From positions 1 through 64,000 of the forward strand of contig NZ_JAAALB010000027.1 in NCBI RefSeq assembly GCF_009905545.1: DNA of 64,000 bases, read 5' to 3'. The DNA comes from Cellulophaga sp. BC115SP. GTDB taxonomy: Bacteria; Bacteroidota; Bacteroidia; Cytophagales; Spirosomataceae. The translations under genes and the position numbers were made by a program. The notes under the pieces are model-generated. The model had not been told where the DNA came from. It ran no database searches and saw nothing but the letters and a program-made list of their open reading frames with translations. Position 1 is the first letter of the stretch, and every line of letters starts with the position of its first letter. Shown here one piece after another: positions 28,863 to 39,680 of this stretch.

Positions 28863-28890
28863 CCCTCCTTTAAATGGGTTTAGAGGAGGG
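28863..28890. repeat. Hairpin 3' of tag
   Basis: CCCTCCTTTAAA (28863-28874) and TTTAGAGGAGGG (28879-28890) form a 12-bp stem with one G-U pair around a TGGG loop. It lies between the convergent tag and rloB ends. There is no U-tract, so it resembles a REP-type hairpin more than a simple terminator. Confidence 0.5.
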
Positions 28891-28914
28891 GCAACTGGGA
28901 TACGAAATAGCGAC

Positions 28915-29568
28915 TCATGTTTTTTTTAGCTTCATGACAACTTTATAAACGTGAGAGCCTAAGTTTTTAGGATATTCTTCATCTTTTTCATCTAATTGCT
29001 TTGCTTGTTCGATAGCAAAATCAATGGTTGGAAGAAATAACTCTGGCTTAGGATTACTTTTATTATACGCACCTAAAATTTCCACTATTTTAGCATCTAC
29101 GTAATTTTTCTTGCTACTTACTTTCCCATTTTTCAACATTAAATTAAGCTCTTCTTCACTGTATTCTGCTATATCTTTAATGTGTAAAAGTAACCAAAAC
29201 TCAAAGCAAGGATTACTCACAGCGACAAACATATTTGACTGCTTTTTACATTCTGAAATTATATCTGGAATGTTTTTCCATCTATCTGTATCAATTATCA
29301 TCCAAAGCTCATCGGTATCCTTAAAATTATACTCATCTTTTGCTTCCTTTTTCAGTTTTCTAAAGACGTGATTTGGAGCACTATTGGTGTCTTTTTTAGG
29401 TCGTTTTAGGAGGTGTAAAAATATCAAGGCATCATTGAAAATCTCTGAGTTCTTAAATTCCTCAAAATAGATTTCTTCCGTATCGTTACCTTCAAAGGCT
29501 AAAACTATTATTTTTTCTTTTTCTAAAGAATTGCTTTCTCTAAATAAATCCTCTCTTTCTCTTGGCAT
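28915..29568 (-). CDS. rloB: RloB-like TOPRIM-related protein (AbiLii-like)
   Basis: The 217-aa protein has the RloB pattern: FEGNDTEEIYFEEF near residues 28-41 (acidic, TOPRIM-like first motif), WMIIDTDRWKN for the second acidic motif and SNPCFEFWLLLHI, a strong RloB/AbiLii signature. It starts 3 bases after the RloA stop, so the two are translated together. Family knowledge: RloA-RloB/AbiL pairs act as abortive-infection defence, with the TOPRIM-like part as the likely nuclease. Confidence 0.88.
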   Translation of the reverse strand: MPREREDLFRESNSLEKEKIIVLAFEGNDTEEIYFEEFKNSEIFNDALIFLHLLKRPKKDTNSAPNHVFRKLKKEAKDEYNFKDTDELWMIIDTDRWKNIPDIISECKKQSNMFVAVSNPCFEFWLLLHIKDIAEYSEEELNLMLKNGKVSSKKNYVDAKIVEILGAYNKSNPKPELFLPTIDFAIEQAKQLDEKDEEYPKNLGSHVYKVVMKLKKT

Positions 29569-29571
29569 AAT

Positions 29572-30951
29572 TTACAATAAATGATGATTTAAAATTGTAA
29601 GCTTATTTCTATTGCCTATGCGAGGTACTGCCTTAAATCTTCCTAATAAATAATCTTTTCTAATTTCTTTGTCGAATCGTACATTGTAATCTTCGAGAGA
29701 ATGAAGTTTACTGGCTCCAAAATTATCTTTTACCACAAACCAAACTTCATCTTTTCGTAATAATTTTTGAGTTAATACAGATGATTCGTGACTAGCCAAA
29801 ATAAGTTGGCTATTAATATTTGTAGCTTTTGAAATGAACAAATCGATTAAATCGTACATCAGATTAGGGTGCAGACTTCTTTCCATTTCGTCAATAATAA
29901 ATACATTATCACCTTTTAACAAGTCCATTAAAAGTGGTATAAAATCCATTATTCTATTTGTTCCGTCAGACTCATCACTTGTATCAAACTTTTCTAATTC
30001 GTCCTGTCCTTTAACAGAATGCTTAGTCATAAATTTCTCTACAACTAAATCTGTATCTTTAATAGAAAGAAAATAGGTGGTATTTCTATTTGACAGAATT
30101 GAAGCTCTTACATTTTCTGACTTCTTACTTAATAGATCTTCTTTTATTTTACTTAAAATTGATTTAGGCACATCTACGCTATCAAAATCAACTTTTTCAA
30201 GGCATACACCATTTATACCAGTATCAAAATATTTTAAAAACTGCTCAAATGTTGTTAGTAACTCTTCATCTTGATTCAATTCAAACTTCAAACCCTCATT
30301 GTATTTGTCATCAGGAAAAATAACTTTTAAAGAGTTTTGAAACCAATCTATCACATTCAGTATATCTTCAATTTTTGAAACATTTTCTTTGACTTTTCGA
30401 GTTCTGATTTCATTTAAAAACAACTGATTATTCGGTGTTCCTTTTGCTATAAATTTCAAAAATTGCTTTTCTTCGTCAGATTTGATGTTTTTCACAATAT
30501 TATCCAAATCATATATTTGGCTATTATTGATGTTTCTTTCAAATATTTTCACTTCGCTCTTCAAGCTCACCTCAAATAGCCATTCTTCCTTTATGGTAGT
30601 GGAATCAAAAACAAATCCATAAGCATAATTTTTGCCATTATGTTGGATAACATATTCGATTCTAGAATCTTTATTAGTACAATTTTTATCTAATCTGAAT
30701 TTTTGATAGTCAATAATAGATTCAGGATTGGTTCCTCGTAATACTAATCTTTTCCCAAATTCGATTGCTTTGATAAGGTTTGATTTTCCAGAAGCATTGG
30801 CACCAAATAACACGGAAGTTTTAAGGACAGAGATTCCTTTAATTTTTTTTGTCTTATGTTCTCCCTTTAGCGTTCCTTTGCCTGGTAATAATGAGAAATT
30901 CTGCCTACCATTAAATGACGAAAAATTCTCTACAGAAAACTTAATTAACAT
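29572..30951 (-). CDS. rloA: RloA-like AAA ATPase (AbiLi-like)
   Basis: The 459-aa ATPase has the OLD/RloA architecture without a fused nuclease: N-terminal LIKFSVENFSSF, Walker A FGANASGKSNLIKAI (about residues 48-62), Walker B VFIIDEMERSLHPNL and the His switch LILASHESSVL. The TOPRIM function is in the next gene. The pair is a two-gene defence unit, likely sensing phage infection through the ATPase. A -7 box lies just upstream. Confidence 0.9.
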   Translation of the reverse strand: MLIKFSVENFSSFNGRQNFSLLPGKGTLKGEHKTKKIKGISVLKTSVLFGANASGKSNLIKAIEFGKRLVLRGTNPESIIDYQKFRLDKNCTNKDSRIEYVIQHNGKNYAYGFVFDSTTIKEEWLFEVSLKSEVKIFERNINNSQIYDLDNIVKNIKSDEEKQFLKFIAKGTPNNQLFLNEIRTRKVKENVSKIEDILNVIDWFQNSLKVIFPDDKYNEGLKFELNQDEELLTTFEQFLKYFDTGINGVCLEKVDFDSVDVPKSILSKIKEDLLSKKSENVRASILSNRNTTYFLSIKDTDLVVEKFMTKHSVKGQDELEKFDTSDESDGTNRIMDFIPLLMDLLKGDNVFIIDEMERSLHPNLMYDLIDLFISKATNINSQLILASHESSVLTQKLLRKDEVWFVVKDNFGASKLHSLEDYNVRFDKEIRKDYLLGRFKAVPRIGNRNKLTILNHHLL

Positions 30952-30971
30952 ACATTTTAGTTTTATCTGTA

Positions 30972-30979
30972 CAAATTTA
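30972..30979 (-). promoter_or_regulatory. Probable -7 element of rloAB
   Basis: On the minus strand TAAATTTG matches TAnnTTTG exactly, about 20 bases upstream of the rloA ATG. No TTG lies at the right distance, so the promoter call is tentative. Confidence 0.35.
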
Positions 30980-31145
30980 GTGATTTTTTCACAAGTAGTA
31001 CATTTTTAATAGGTTTTAACAATAGATATAAAGGCATTCTAAAAAAATATGGCGTGCATATTAGAAACGGATTTAGAATAGGAAAAGGCAGGGGAACTGC
31101 GTTGTGAAACGGTAGACGTTAATGGCTATTATTCATCACTCTCCT

Positions 31146-32477
31146 CTATTCATTTGTTAGCGATTTTCCTTGTAAAGCCCACGATTTCCAAGTAGCACCA
31201 AAATTACAAAGATCATTATTCTCATCGTTGGACCTACTCCACGGCTCATTACGGCATCTAATATCTGTGAACGGGTTTTCTTCATTTCCCTTGTCACAAT
31301 AATCCTTTAGCCCACAAAGATTTATTCTGCCTAAATCATTCCATTGTCTTGTGATTAACTCTCTAATTTGACTAAATACCCAAAAGTATTGTGGTTCAAT
31401 TTCTACTCCAAATCCATTCAATACATTTTCAAAAAACATTTCATTATTATTGTTTACTATTATGGGAGTTCCTATTTTTCCCTTTACTGCTTTAAAAAAA
31501 ATATTATTCCTAATATCTCCATTTCTAACAATATCAAGCATAAATGAAGGTCTTTGCGTTCTGAAGTTTTGGGATGCAGAAATTGTTCTCGCGATCCATA
31601 AATTATTACTCTTGTATATATTTGAACGGAAATAGTCTGATAATTGTGAATTCACAATATGCCCAGCGTAATAAAATAACTCAAGAGGTTTTTTGATTTT
31701 TTGAAACTCAAATTCAATAACATTAAATACGTAATCATAAATTTCTTCAGGACTTTGAGGATAATAACCTGTCGCATTCATCTGTCGCAATATTAAACAA
31801 AATACCATCCCTGGGTCATTATACATTAAGGAGGCATCGCATAATGCGATTAAATTTTCCGTATTTTTAGAAAAAATTGGATATAACTTATCGGCTACTA
31901 GCCTAGGTGCAGAATAAGGAAGCTTTGTCGGATTAGGAAGAATTACATTAGGATATAGCAATTGTTCCATTTCATAAGCCATTCCTTCACAAATACAGTA
32001 TGAGCCAAAGTAATATTTAAACCCTCCTTCTCTTTCGTTTCCTACCTGAATAAACTCTTTCGTAAATGTCCATATTACTCCATTTATCGTTAGATTATAC
32101 AGTTCGTTATTTATAATATAGTCTTGGTCAAAATTCTTATGCTCCCCTGCACCTATAAATATTTTTTTCATCTCCATATTCACATGTGTATTTCCATCCT
32201 CTATTGACGTTACCAAAGGAACGTTAATAGAGTTAACACCATCTTTTTGTAGCTTCGAATTAAAAAATTTTATAAAGTCTACCTCGCTTGCTATATTAAA
32301 CAGTCCGTGAGTTGTCGTAATATCTTGTAAGAAATGAATATATTCATGAAAAAAAATAGCAGCTCCAAGTTCCGATAATGACTCATCAAAATTTAGAAAA
32401 GCATCGTTAGTGTCTACGTTAATTCTAAAATAGGATGAATAATAAAATCCTGCTGAGGTATAAAGTTTTTCTCTCAT
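31146..32477 (-). CDS. Unrecognised protein with HExxH metallopeptidase-like motif
   Basis: I do not recognise the family of this 443-aa protein. It contains FFHEYIHFLQD, an HExxH zinc motif at residues 44-48, and CICEGMAYEMEQ with E164, which could be the third zinc ligand in a gluzincin arrangement. There is no signal peptide and no membrane segment. The C-terminus is Cys-rich (CGLKDYC, IRCRNEPW, NDLCNFG). It lies upstream of rloAB on the same strand, with a gap of about 190 bases. It may be a defence effector protease or an unrelated cytoplasmic peptidase. Confidence 0.7.
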   Translation of the reverse strand: MREKLYTSAGFYYSSYFRINVDTNDAFLNFDESLSELGAAIFFHEYIHFLQDITTTHGLFNIASEVDFIKFFNSKLQKDGVNSINVPLVTSIEDGNTHVNMEMKKIFIGAGEHKNFDQDYIINNELYNLTINGVIWTFTKEFIQVGNEREGGFKYYFGSYCICEGMAYEMEQLLYPNVILPNPTKLPYSAPRLVADKLYPIFSKNTENLIALCDASLMYNDPGMVFCLILRQMNATGYYPQSPEEIYDYVFNVIEFEFQKIKKPLELFYYAGHIVNSQLSDYFRSNIYKSNNLWIARTISASQNFRTQRPSFMLDIVRNGDIRNNIFFKAVKGKIGTPIIVNNNNEMFFENVLNGFGVEIEPQYFWVFSQIRELITRQWNDLGRINLCGLKDYCDKGNEENPFTDIRCRNEPWSRSNDENNDLCNFGATWKSWALQGKSLTNE

Positions 32478-32609
32478 TTTCTATATAGTATCTTGTTTTA
32501 AAGTCTTCTCCCTAGAAAAAATTCAAATCAATATACAAAAAAACACCTTCGACCACTCAATAATTATTCCTCCCCAACAACTTTCTTACCCAACGTCAAT
32601 ATACCAATA

Positions 32610-32645
32610 AAACCCTGACAGAAATATCCATTTCCATCAGGGTTT
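32610..32645 (-). terminator. Terminator of the AhpD-like gene
   Basis: AAACCCTGA (32610-32618) and TCAGGGTTT (32637-32645) form a 9-bp stem; on the minus strand it runs into TTTTATT. It lies 28 bases after the stop of the AhpD-like gene. Confidence 0.65.
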
Positions 32646-32672
32646 GTGGCACTATTCGCGTTTCTGGTTAAG

Positions 32673-33119
32673 CTAAAACTTCTCTCCTACGGTAATGTGT
32701 GTGCTTACCGAAATACGATTCCATGCATTGATTGCCACTACAATCATAATGACTTGGGCGATGTAATCTTCACTGAAGTATTTTAGGGCATTTTGGTAGG
32801 TTTCTTCTGTCAAACCTTTTTCACTGATGAGCGTAATTTCTTCTGTTATGGCTAATACTACCTTTTCCTCCTCCGTAAATAAGTCTGTTTCTCGCCAAGC
32901 ATCTAGTAATAGAAGGCGCTGCGTTGTTTCACCATTTTTTAGGGCGTCTTTGCTATGCATATCGATACAAAAAGCACAATGATTGATTTGTGAGGCACGC
33001 AACTTGATAAACTCTTTGTGAGTTTTACTTACTGAGGTCGTTGCCAAATATTGTTCTAATCCGTACATGGCTTTCCAAGCCGCTGGCTGTGATGCGTGAA
33101 TTTTTACTCTAGTTGTCAT
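32673..33119 (-). CDS. Carboxymuconolactone decarboxylase / AhpD-like protein
   Basis: The 148-aa protein has the AhpD-type redox motif CAFCIDMH (CxxCxxxH) near residue 49, in the usual helical context (FIKLRASQINH before it, SKDALKNGE after). The family includes alkylhydroperoxidase-like and decarboxylase proteins; a peroxidase-type role is likely because both cysteines and the His are present. A Crp/Fnr-type regulator lies about 130 bases upstream on the same strand and probably controls it. Confidence 0.9.
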   Translation of the reverse strand: MTTRVKIHASQPAAWKAMYGLEQYLATTSVSKTHKEFIKLRASQINHCAFCIDMHSKDALKNGETTQRLLLLDAWRETDLFTEEEKVVLAITEEITLISEKGLTEETYQNALKYFSEDYIAQVIMIVVAINAWNRISVSTHITVGEKF

Positions 33120-33248
33120 GGTATGATGTCAATTTGTCGTTTAAAAATATCCATCGAATTTTATTATTATTTTCGTCGCTGGACTACATGACAAAGTTCA
33201 CTTTTTGACTAAAGAAAAAACTTAAACCAGTTTAAGAACGCTCAAATG

Positions 33249-33836
33249 CTACTTTTTTTCTAAGGTTTTTTTCTTGCGAAGTTCACTCAAATACTCTGGT
33301 GAAAAACCCAGAAATGATGCCAATACTTTCTGCGGAATCCGCTGAACAAACTCAGGATATAAAGAAGTAAAATGTTCATAAAAAACTTCTTTCGGCATCG
33401 TGTAAAGGTATTTGACTCGAAGCAAAGAAGCTGAATACGCTCGTTGGTAGACTTTTCTGAAATACCTTTCCAATTGAGGTATTTCCAACAGGAGTTTTTC
33501 CAAACTCTCATGAGTAATTACCATCACCTCCACTTTTTCGAGTGCTTGTATGCTAAAACCCGATTCTCCAGATTTTTCGAAGGCCATCAGGTCGGTCATC
33601 CACCACGTTTCGAGGGCAAATTGAATGGTTTGCTCCTGTCCTTTTTCATTTATAAAATACAATCTCAAACAGCCTTTCGTCACAAAAAATATATTCTTGC
33701 AGATATTACCCTCTTTTAACAAATGTTCTTTTTTAGCAAAAGTTTGTAATTGAAAACGACTTAACACAATCGCTATCTGTGCTTCTGTCAAATTAACGTG
33801 CTTAGTTATATGTATGATTAACGGATGATTGGACAT
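33249..33836 (-). CDS. Crp/Fnr-family transcriptional regulator
   Basis: The chosen start (MSNHPLIIHITKHVNL) gives 195 aa. The N-terminal cyclic-nucleotide-binding-like beta-roll (residues 20-110, LKEGNICKNIFFVTKGCLRLYF) is followed by a winged helix (IPQKVLASFLGFSPEYLSELR). No Fnr-type cysteine cluster is visible. A start at 33905 would add 23 residues without family support. The gene lies upstream of the AhpD-like gene. Confidence 0.88.
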   Translation of the reverse strand: MSNHPLIIHITKHVNLTEAQIAIVLSRFQLQTFAKKEHLLKEGNICKNIFFVTKGCLRLYFINEKGQEQTIQFALETWWMTDLMAFEKSGESGFSIQALEKVEVMVITHESLEKLLLEIPQLERYFRKVYQRAYSASLLRVKYLYTMPKEVFYEHFTSLYPEFVQRIPQKVLASFLGFSPEYLSELRKKKTLEKK

Positions 33837-34039
33837 GGCTTGAACAGTTGTGTTTTTTGGAAGATAAAGATATTGAATAATGATGTCACCCTTTTTAAAA
33901 TTCAAAAAAGATTACCAGTAAATTATTACGCATTCCTGCTTTATGAAAATAAAACAATATATCCCCTACAAAATATCAATTCCATCAACTGTTGAAAACA
34001 AAGTGTTTATTCCGAGGCAATTAACTAACAACAAAACAA

Positions 34040-35374
34040 ATGTTTTCACAAAAATCCGTTTTATCACTCTGCCTGTTAACAGCAGTAAACTTGACTGCTT
34101 TTTCACAAGTAAAAAATTCATTTAAGTTTGATTTTGGCACTGGCGCTGTTGCCAAAGGCTATCAAGCTGTAAGTCCAAGCGACTATTATTCAAAGGCTAA
34201 AGGTTTTGGGTTTATGCCCAACGCTAAAATCTCATCCGAAAATCGAGCTTCTAAAGATGCACTTACCTCCGATTTCTGCACCAGCAATACTTCCTTTTTC
34301 TTTACGGTTGATATTCCTGAGGGAAATTATGATGTCAAAGTAATCTTGGGCGATGCCGAAGGGACTTCTTCCACAAGTGTCAAAGCCGAATGTCGCCGAT
34401 TGATGCTAGAAAAAGTAGAGACCGAGAAGGGAAAATTTGTCACTAAAAACTTTACAGTAAACGTCCGTTATCCCGAAATTTCTGATTCTTCTAGCGTAAA
34501 ACTCAAACCTCGAGAAAAGGAATATCTGCACTGGGATCACCAACTGACGCTCGAATTTACGGGAAAATCCCCCAAAGTGTGTGCCGTAGAAATTACGCCT
34601 GCCTCGAGTAAAATCCCAACTGTATTTTTGGCAGGAAACTCCACCGTTGTAGATCAAGCTATTGAGCCTTTTGCCGCTTGGGGACAAATGATTCCAAGTT
34701 TTTTCCAAGCAGGAAAAGTCGTATTTGCCAACCATGCCGAATCTGGCGAAACTATTAAAAGTTTTACTTCTGAAAAACGTTTTGAAAAAGTCATGAGTCA
34801 AATCAAAAAGGGAGATTATTTCTTTATTGAATTTGCACACAATGACCAAAAACCAGGCTCTGGACTCAAATCTCAAACTACCTACAAAGAATATTTGATT
34901 AGTTTCATCAAAAAAACGCGTGAAAAAGGGGCTACTCCTGTACTAGTTACCTCGATGCATCGCCGTAGATTTGATGAAAATGGTAAAATCATTAATACGC
35001 TTGAAGATTTCCCTGAAGCTATGCGTCAGGTAGCCAAAGACGAAAATGTAGCCTTAATTGATTTAAATAATATGAGTAAAACACTTTGGGAAACACTCGG
35101 TGTAGAAAACTCAAAAAAGGCTTTTGTTCATTATGAGGCTAATAGTTTTCCGAATCAAGAAAAAGCGATTCATGACGATACGCACTTCAGCAATTATGGG
35201 GCATACCAGTTGGCAAAATGTATCGTAGAAGGAATCAAATCTAATCATTTAGGGATAGAAAAGTATCTCAACAAAGATTTTAAAGCCTATAATCCAGCTC
35301 AACCTGATGATTTGAACACATGGAATTTTCCTGTAAGTCCTTTGGTCTCAGTAATCAAACCTGATGGAAACTGA
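34040..35374 (+). CDS. Secreted rhamnogalacturonan-acetylesterase-like SGNH hydrolase
   Basis: The 444-aa protein has a signal peptide (MFSQKSVLSLCLLTAVNLTAFS), an N-terminal beta-sandwich module (FKFDFGTGAVAKGYQAV, carbohydrate-binding-like) and a C-terminal SGNH esterase of the CE12 type from about residue 195. The blocks are FLAGNSTVVD with the nucleophile Ser, FAHNDQKPG for the Asn block, and HDDTHFSNYGA with the catalytic Asp and His. It probably removes acetyl groups from pectin. No other pectin gene is nearby. Confidence 0.9.
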   Translation: MFSQKSVLSLCLLTAVNLTAFSQVKNSFKFDFGTGAVAKGYQAVSPSDYYSKAKGFGFMPNAKISSENRASKDALTSDFCTSNTSFFFTVDIPEGNYDVKVILGDAEGTSSTSVKAECRRLMLEKVETEKGKFVTKNFTVNVRYPEISDSSSVKLKPREKEYLHWDHQLTLEFTGKSPKVCAVEITPASSKIPTVFLAGNSTVVDQAIEPFAAWGQMIPSFFQAGKVVFANHAESGETIKSFTSEKRFEKVMSQIKKGDYFFIEFAHNDQKPGSGLKSQTTYKEYLISFIKKTREKGATPVLVTSMHRRRFDENGKIINTLEDFPEAMRQVAKDENVALIDLNNMSKTLWETLGVENSKKAFVHYEANSFPNQEKAIHDDTHFSNYGAYQLAKCIVEGIKSNHLGIEKYLNKDFKAYNPAQPDDLNTWNFPVSPLVSVIKPDGN

Positions 35375-35408
35375 ATGGAGTGATGAGTTGTGAGTTTTGA
35401 GTGATGAG

Positions 35409-35455
35409 TTGTCCTTGCCTAAAATAGGTTGCCCTGAATTTTTAGTCAAGGACAA
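35409..35455. repeat. Inverted repeat 3' of the acetylesterase gene
   Basis: TTGTCCTTG (35409-35417) and CAAGGACAA (35447-35455) are perfect 9-bp arms. Upstream, GAGTGATGAGTTGT occurs twice (35378-35391 and 35399-35412). A terminator role is possible, but no U-tract follows. Confidence 0.4.
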
Positions 35456-35479
35456 GTCCCTAATTCATCATTAGGGTTA

Positions 35480-35629
35480 TACGAAGGATTATAAAACTGT
35501 TTATTTCGGATATCGGATGTTGGATTTCGGAAGAGTAAGCTTCTATTTTTTATAAAAAATAAAAGTATATTTTTATATTTCCGAAATCAGAAATCCCAAA
35601 TCTGAAATAGTTAGAAATCCTTCGTACAG
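35480..35629. repeat. Palindromic dispersed element, copy 2
   Basis: TACGAAGGATT (35480-35490) and AATCCTTCGTA (35616-35626) are terminal inverted repeats. The inner words TTTCGGATATCGGATGTTGG and CCGAAATCAGAAATCCC match copy 1 at 22785-22936 in the opposite orientation. It lies between convergent genes, followed by an AATTCACCATTCACAACTC tail. Confidence 0.75.
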
Positions 35630-35656
35630 CACAAATTCACCATTCACAACTCACCA

Positions 35657-36487
35657 CTAAAACGCCAACGTAGCAGCAACGCCACCAAATTGAGGAGAAT
35701 AGATAGGTTGAAAAGTCAAGTTTTTCTTTTGTTGTAATCGTTTATGAAATTCAGGAACGAGAATGCCACAAATAGCCCCTGATACAAAACCTGTAATCAC
35801 ATCTGATTTAAAATGCTTACCAGCTTCTGTTCGGTAATAGCCCACCAAGGCTGGCGGAATGGCAGCAAGTGTAAATAGGCCTATTCGTTTCAAACCTTTT
35901 ATTTGATGATAATCAGTATAAACCTTTGCCAAGAAAAAAGTCGCTGTTGAGCTAAATGAAACGTGTCCACTAAAAAACGAGTTACTTCTTCCATCTCCCA
36001 TTTTTTCCTCCGCAGTCAAATTAGGATTGTAAGTCAAGGGGCGTGGTCGACGAATAGAATACGCCGCACCGAAATACAGAGCATTATCTACAGCATGGCT
36101 CATCATATACATACTCAGTAAATCGACCCAATCTTTTCGGATATTTTTATCAAGCATCAATAGCGCTGGACTTACCAGCGAAAGATTCAAGAACAAGTCA
36201 GAATTCTTCTCGGCAGAGGCAAAATTGGCAGGATTTTTAAACGCAATCGGTCTATCAAAACTATTCAAATCATTGGGATTTAGTTTTAATATATCCTCTT
36301 TTGATAAATTCGCTACCTTATCTAATTGACGAAAACCAAAAAAAGATGCCACTGTCAATCCAATGCCTGCGGTTAACTCAATTTTGGGTTTTACAAAATA
36401 GATTTTTTGATGCGCCAATGAGTCATTTTGTCCAAATGATGGTGCAACTAACGATACAAGGAATAGAATCGAAAAAATTATTCTCAT
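35657..36487 (-). CDS. PAP2-family phosphatase
   Basis: The chosen start MRIIFSILFLVSLVAPSFG gives 276 aa with a signal peptide. The PAP2 phosphatase motifs are all recognisable: SIRRPRPL for KxxxxxxRP, SFFSGHVSFS for PSGH and YYRTEAGKHFKSD for SRxxxxxHxxxD. It is likely periplasmic or membrane-associated and acts on lipid or small phosphates. A start at 36544 would add 19 residues before the signal peptide. It lies 62 bases from the esterase gene on the same strand. Confidence 0.88.
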   Translation of the reverse strand: MRIIFSILFLVSLVAPSFGQNDSLAHQKIYFVKPKIELTAGIGLTVASFFGFRQLDKVANLSKEDILKLNPNDLNSFDRPIAFKNPANFASAEKNSDLFLNLSLVSPALLMLDKNIRKDWVDLLSMYMMSHAVDNALYFGAAYSIRRPRPLTYNPNLTAEEKMGDGRSNSFFSGHVSFSSTATFFLAKVYTDYHQIKGLKRIGLFTLAAIPPALVGYYRTEAGKHFKSDVITGFVSGAICGILVPEFHKRLQQKKNLTFQPIYSPQFGGVAATLAF

Positions 36488-36549
36488 AATAAGTGAATTA
36501 AAATCATATAACATAAGCCTTGTCGTATTGAGCATTTCAGACAAGCAAA

Positions 36550-37329
36550 TTATTTCTTATGCTCAAACAACCAAGATAATAGATTTGGTTCAGCAAATGC
36601 GTTATCCCAGCTATTATGATTAACATTAGGGTATTCGGTATATTTCACTTCTTTGGCTTCCAAGGCACGCAAAGCCGCATACATATCTCTTGAATAGCCA
36701 ACTTTTACGACACCATCAGCATCGCCATGAAAAATCCATACAGGAACAGTTTGAGCATATTTTTTGGCCCAAGTCAGATTGGCTCCTCCACAAATTGGCA
36801 CGGCTGCGGCAAATAATTTTGGATTGCGAGCAATTGCCTCAAATGTTCCCATGCCGCCCATCGACAAGCCCATGATATAGATACGATTTTTGTCTACTTT
36901 TTCAGTTTTACTGATTTGTTTTACCAAATCTACTGCGGCAGCTAAAGGCCAGTTAGGTTGTTCGTTATAGGTAAAATCAATATCTAATGGAGACTTACTT
37001 CTATCAATTTTAACAGAAGCCCAATAACTATCTGTAGGACATTGTGGAAAAATAACAATGGCAGGAAATTTCTGGCGATTTTCTGGACTCAAAAATAATT
37101 TAGAACCATGTGTCAACTGCTTTTCATTATCGTTGCCACGCTCGCCTGCACCATGTAAAACTAATACGATAGGATATTTTTTTGAGGCATCGTAATTCTC
37201 TGGAAATAAAATTCTGTATGGCAATATATGCCCTTCTTTATCAGTAAAGGTTCTTTTCTCAAAAGTTTCAGCTTGAGAAAAACCCTTTATTGATGATAAT
37301 AATAAAAATAAGTTGAGAAGATATTTCAT
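36550..37329 (-). CDS. Secreted esterase/phospholipase-like alpha/beta-hydrolase
   Basis: The 259-aa protein has a short signal peptide (MKYLLNLFLLLSSIKGFS) and a compact dienelactone-hydrolase/esterase fold: VLVLHGAGERG oxyanion segment, IMGLSMGGMG nucleophile elbow, FHGDADGVVKV with the acid residue, and NVNHNSWDNAF with the catalytic His. It resembles the predicted peptidase/feruloyl-esterase type of Bacteroidota. The substrate is not readable. Confidence 0.88.
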   Translation of the reverse strand: MKYLLNLFLLLSSIKGFSQAETFEKRTFTDKEGHILPYRILFPENYDASKKYPIVLVLHGAGERGNDNEKQLTHGSKLFLSPENRQKFPAIVIFPQCPTDSYWASVKIDRSKSPLDIDFTYNEQPNWPLAAAVDLVKQISKTEKVDKNRIYIMGLSMGGMGTFEAIARNPKLFAAAVPICGGANLTWAKKYAQTVPVWIFHGDADGVVKVGYSRDMYAALRALEAKEVKYTEYPNVNHNSWDNAFAEPNLLSWLFEHKK

Positions 37330-37495
37330 AATTGTTTTTGGGGTTTGAGTGAAAGGAAGGTATCAGTTAATAGAACAAAACGAATAGACACTATGCAGTG
37401 CCCTAGCATTTGCAAGTTACAAATAACAAATTGGAGAATTTATCTTGGACTATCACTCTTCAATTACTAAAATTTAGTTTTAACAATAATCAATC

Positions 37496-37634
37496 AAAAA
37501 AGGCGGTCAAAAACAAATTTCGACCGCCTTTTTTGAAGCTATAATTCCAGTTGATATATCCTTAGACGCAAACATTGCGTCTCTACTCGTAAAAAATCAA
37601 TCACTAAATCACAACTCGCGCAATCACTAAATCA
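37496..37634 (-). repeat. 3'-end composite element, copy 2
   Basis: Read on the minus strand from the pgi stop: a run of AGTGATTTAGTGATTG-type words, the GTAGAGACGCAATG REP palindrome (37586-37564), then a hairpin with perfect 13-bp arms AAAAAAGGCGGTC (37496-37508) and GACCGCCTTTTTT (37522-37534). It has the same order and sense relative to its gene as copies 1, 3, 4 and 5, and fills the lower part of the 305-base gap 37330-37634. I see nothing else in 37330-37495. Confidence 0.75.
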
Positions 37635-39290
<1,656 letters not shown>

Positions 39291-39317
39291 TTAAATTTAT
39301 AAAAAGGAATTGTTGGA

Positions 39318-39325
39318 CAAAAGTA
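39318..39325 (-). promoter_or_regulatory. Probable -7 element of pgi
   Basis: The minus strand reads TACTTTTG, an exact TAnnTTTG match, 37 bases upstream of the ATG. A TTTTTTCG run lies near the -33 position but no clean TTG. Confidence 0.35.
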
Positions 39326-39680
39326 CGAAAACCAGTTATAAGATACCGAAAAAAATAGTTTTTTAGCTTTGGTAATTTTTATTAGGTGTAAAATAAGAAC
39401 AGAATTGTCCAAAACCATGGTCATATCGTCAAAATTCTGGAATGATACAGACATATTACACTTCTTCTGTTAGCATTGACTGTCAAATGTTTATGGAATA
39501 ATTTTCTCAATTATATACAAAAATCAAAGCTCTTCACTTCAATACCTATCTACAAAATATATTTTAACCATTTATTGATAATTATTTAATAGTTTTTTTG
39601 CTACTTATGTAATTTTTTCTTGATTTTTTTGTTATATTTATAATTCGCATTCTAATCACTTTACGTAAATAAGTGCTGCA
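39326..39680. other. AT-rich intergenic region before the MbtH-like gene
   Basis: No gene is seen. The right half (39540-39660) is extremely AT-rich with runs of T, and TATATTTA at about 39633-39640, a 7-of-8 match to the -7 consensus, may belong to the MbtH-like gene. Confidence 0.4.

Noticed and set aside
34406-34876. 156-codon frame antisense to the acetylesterase gene
   Set aside because: The plus-strand gene has complete SGNH motifs; the antisense frame is a shadow.
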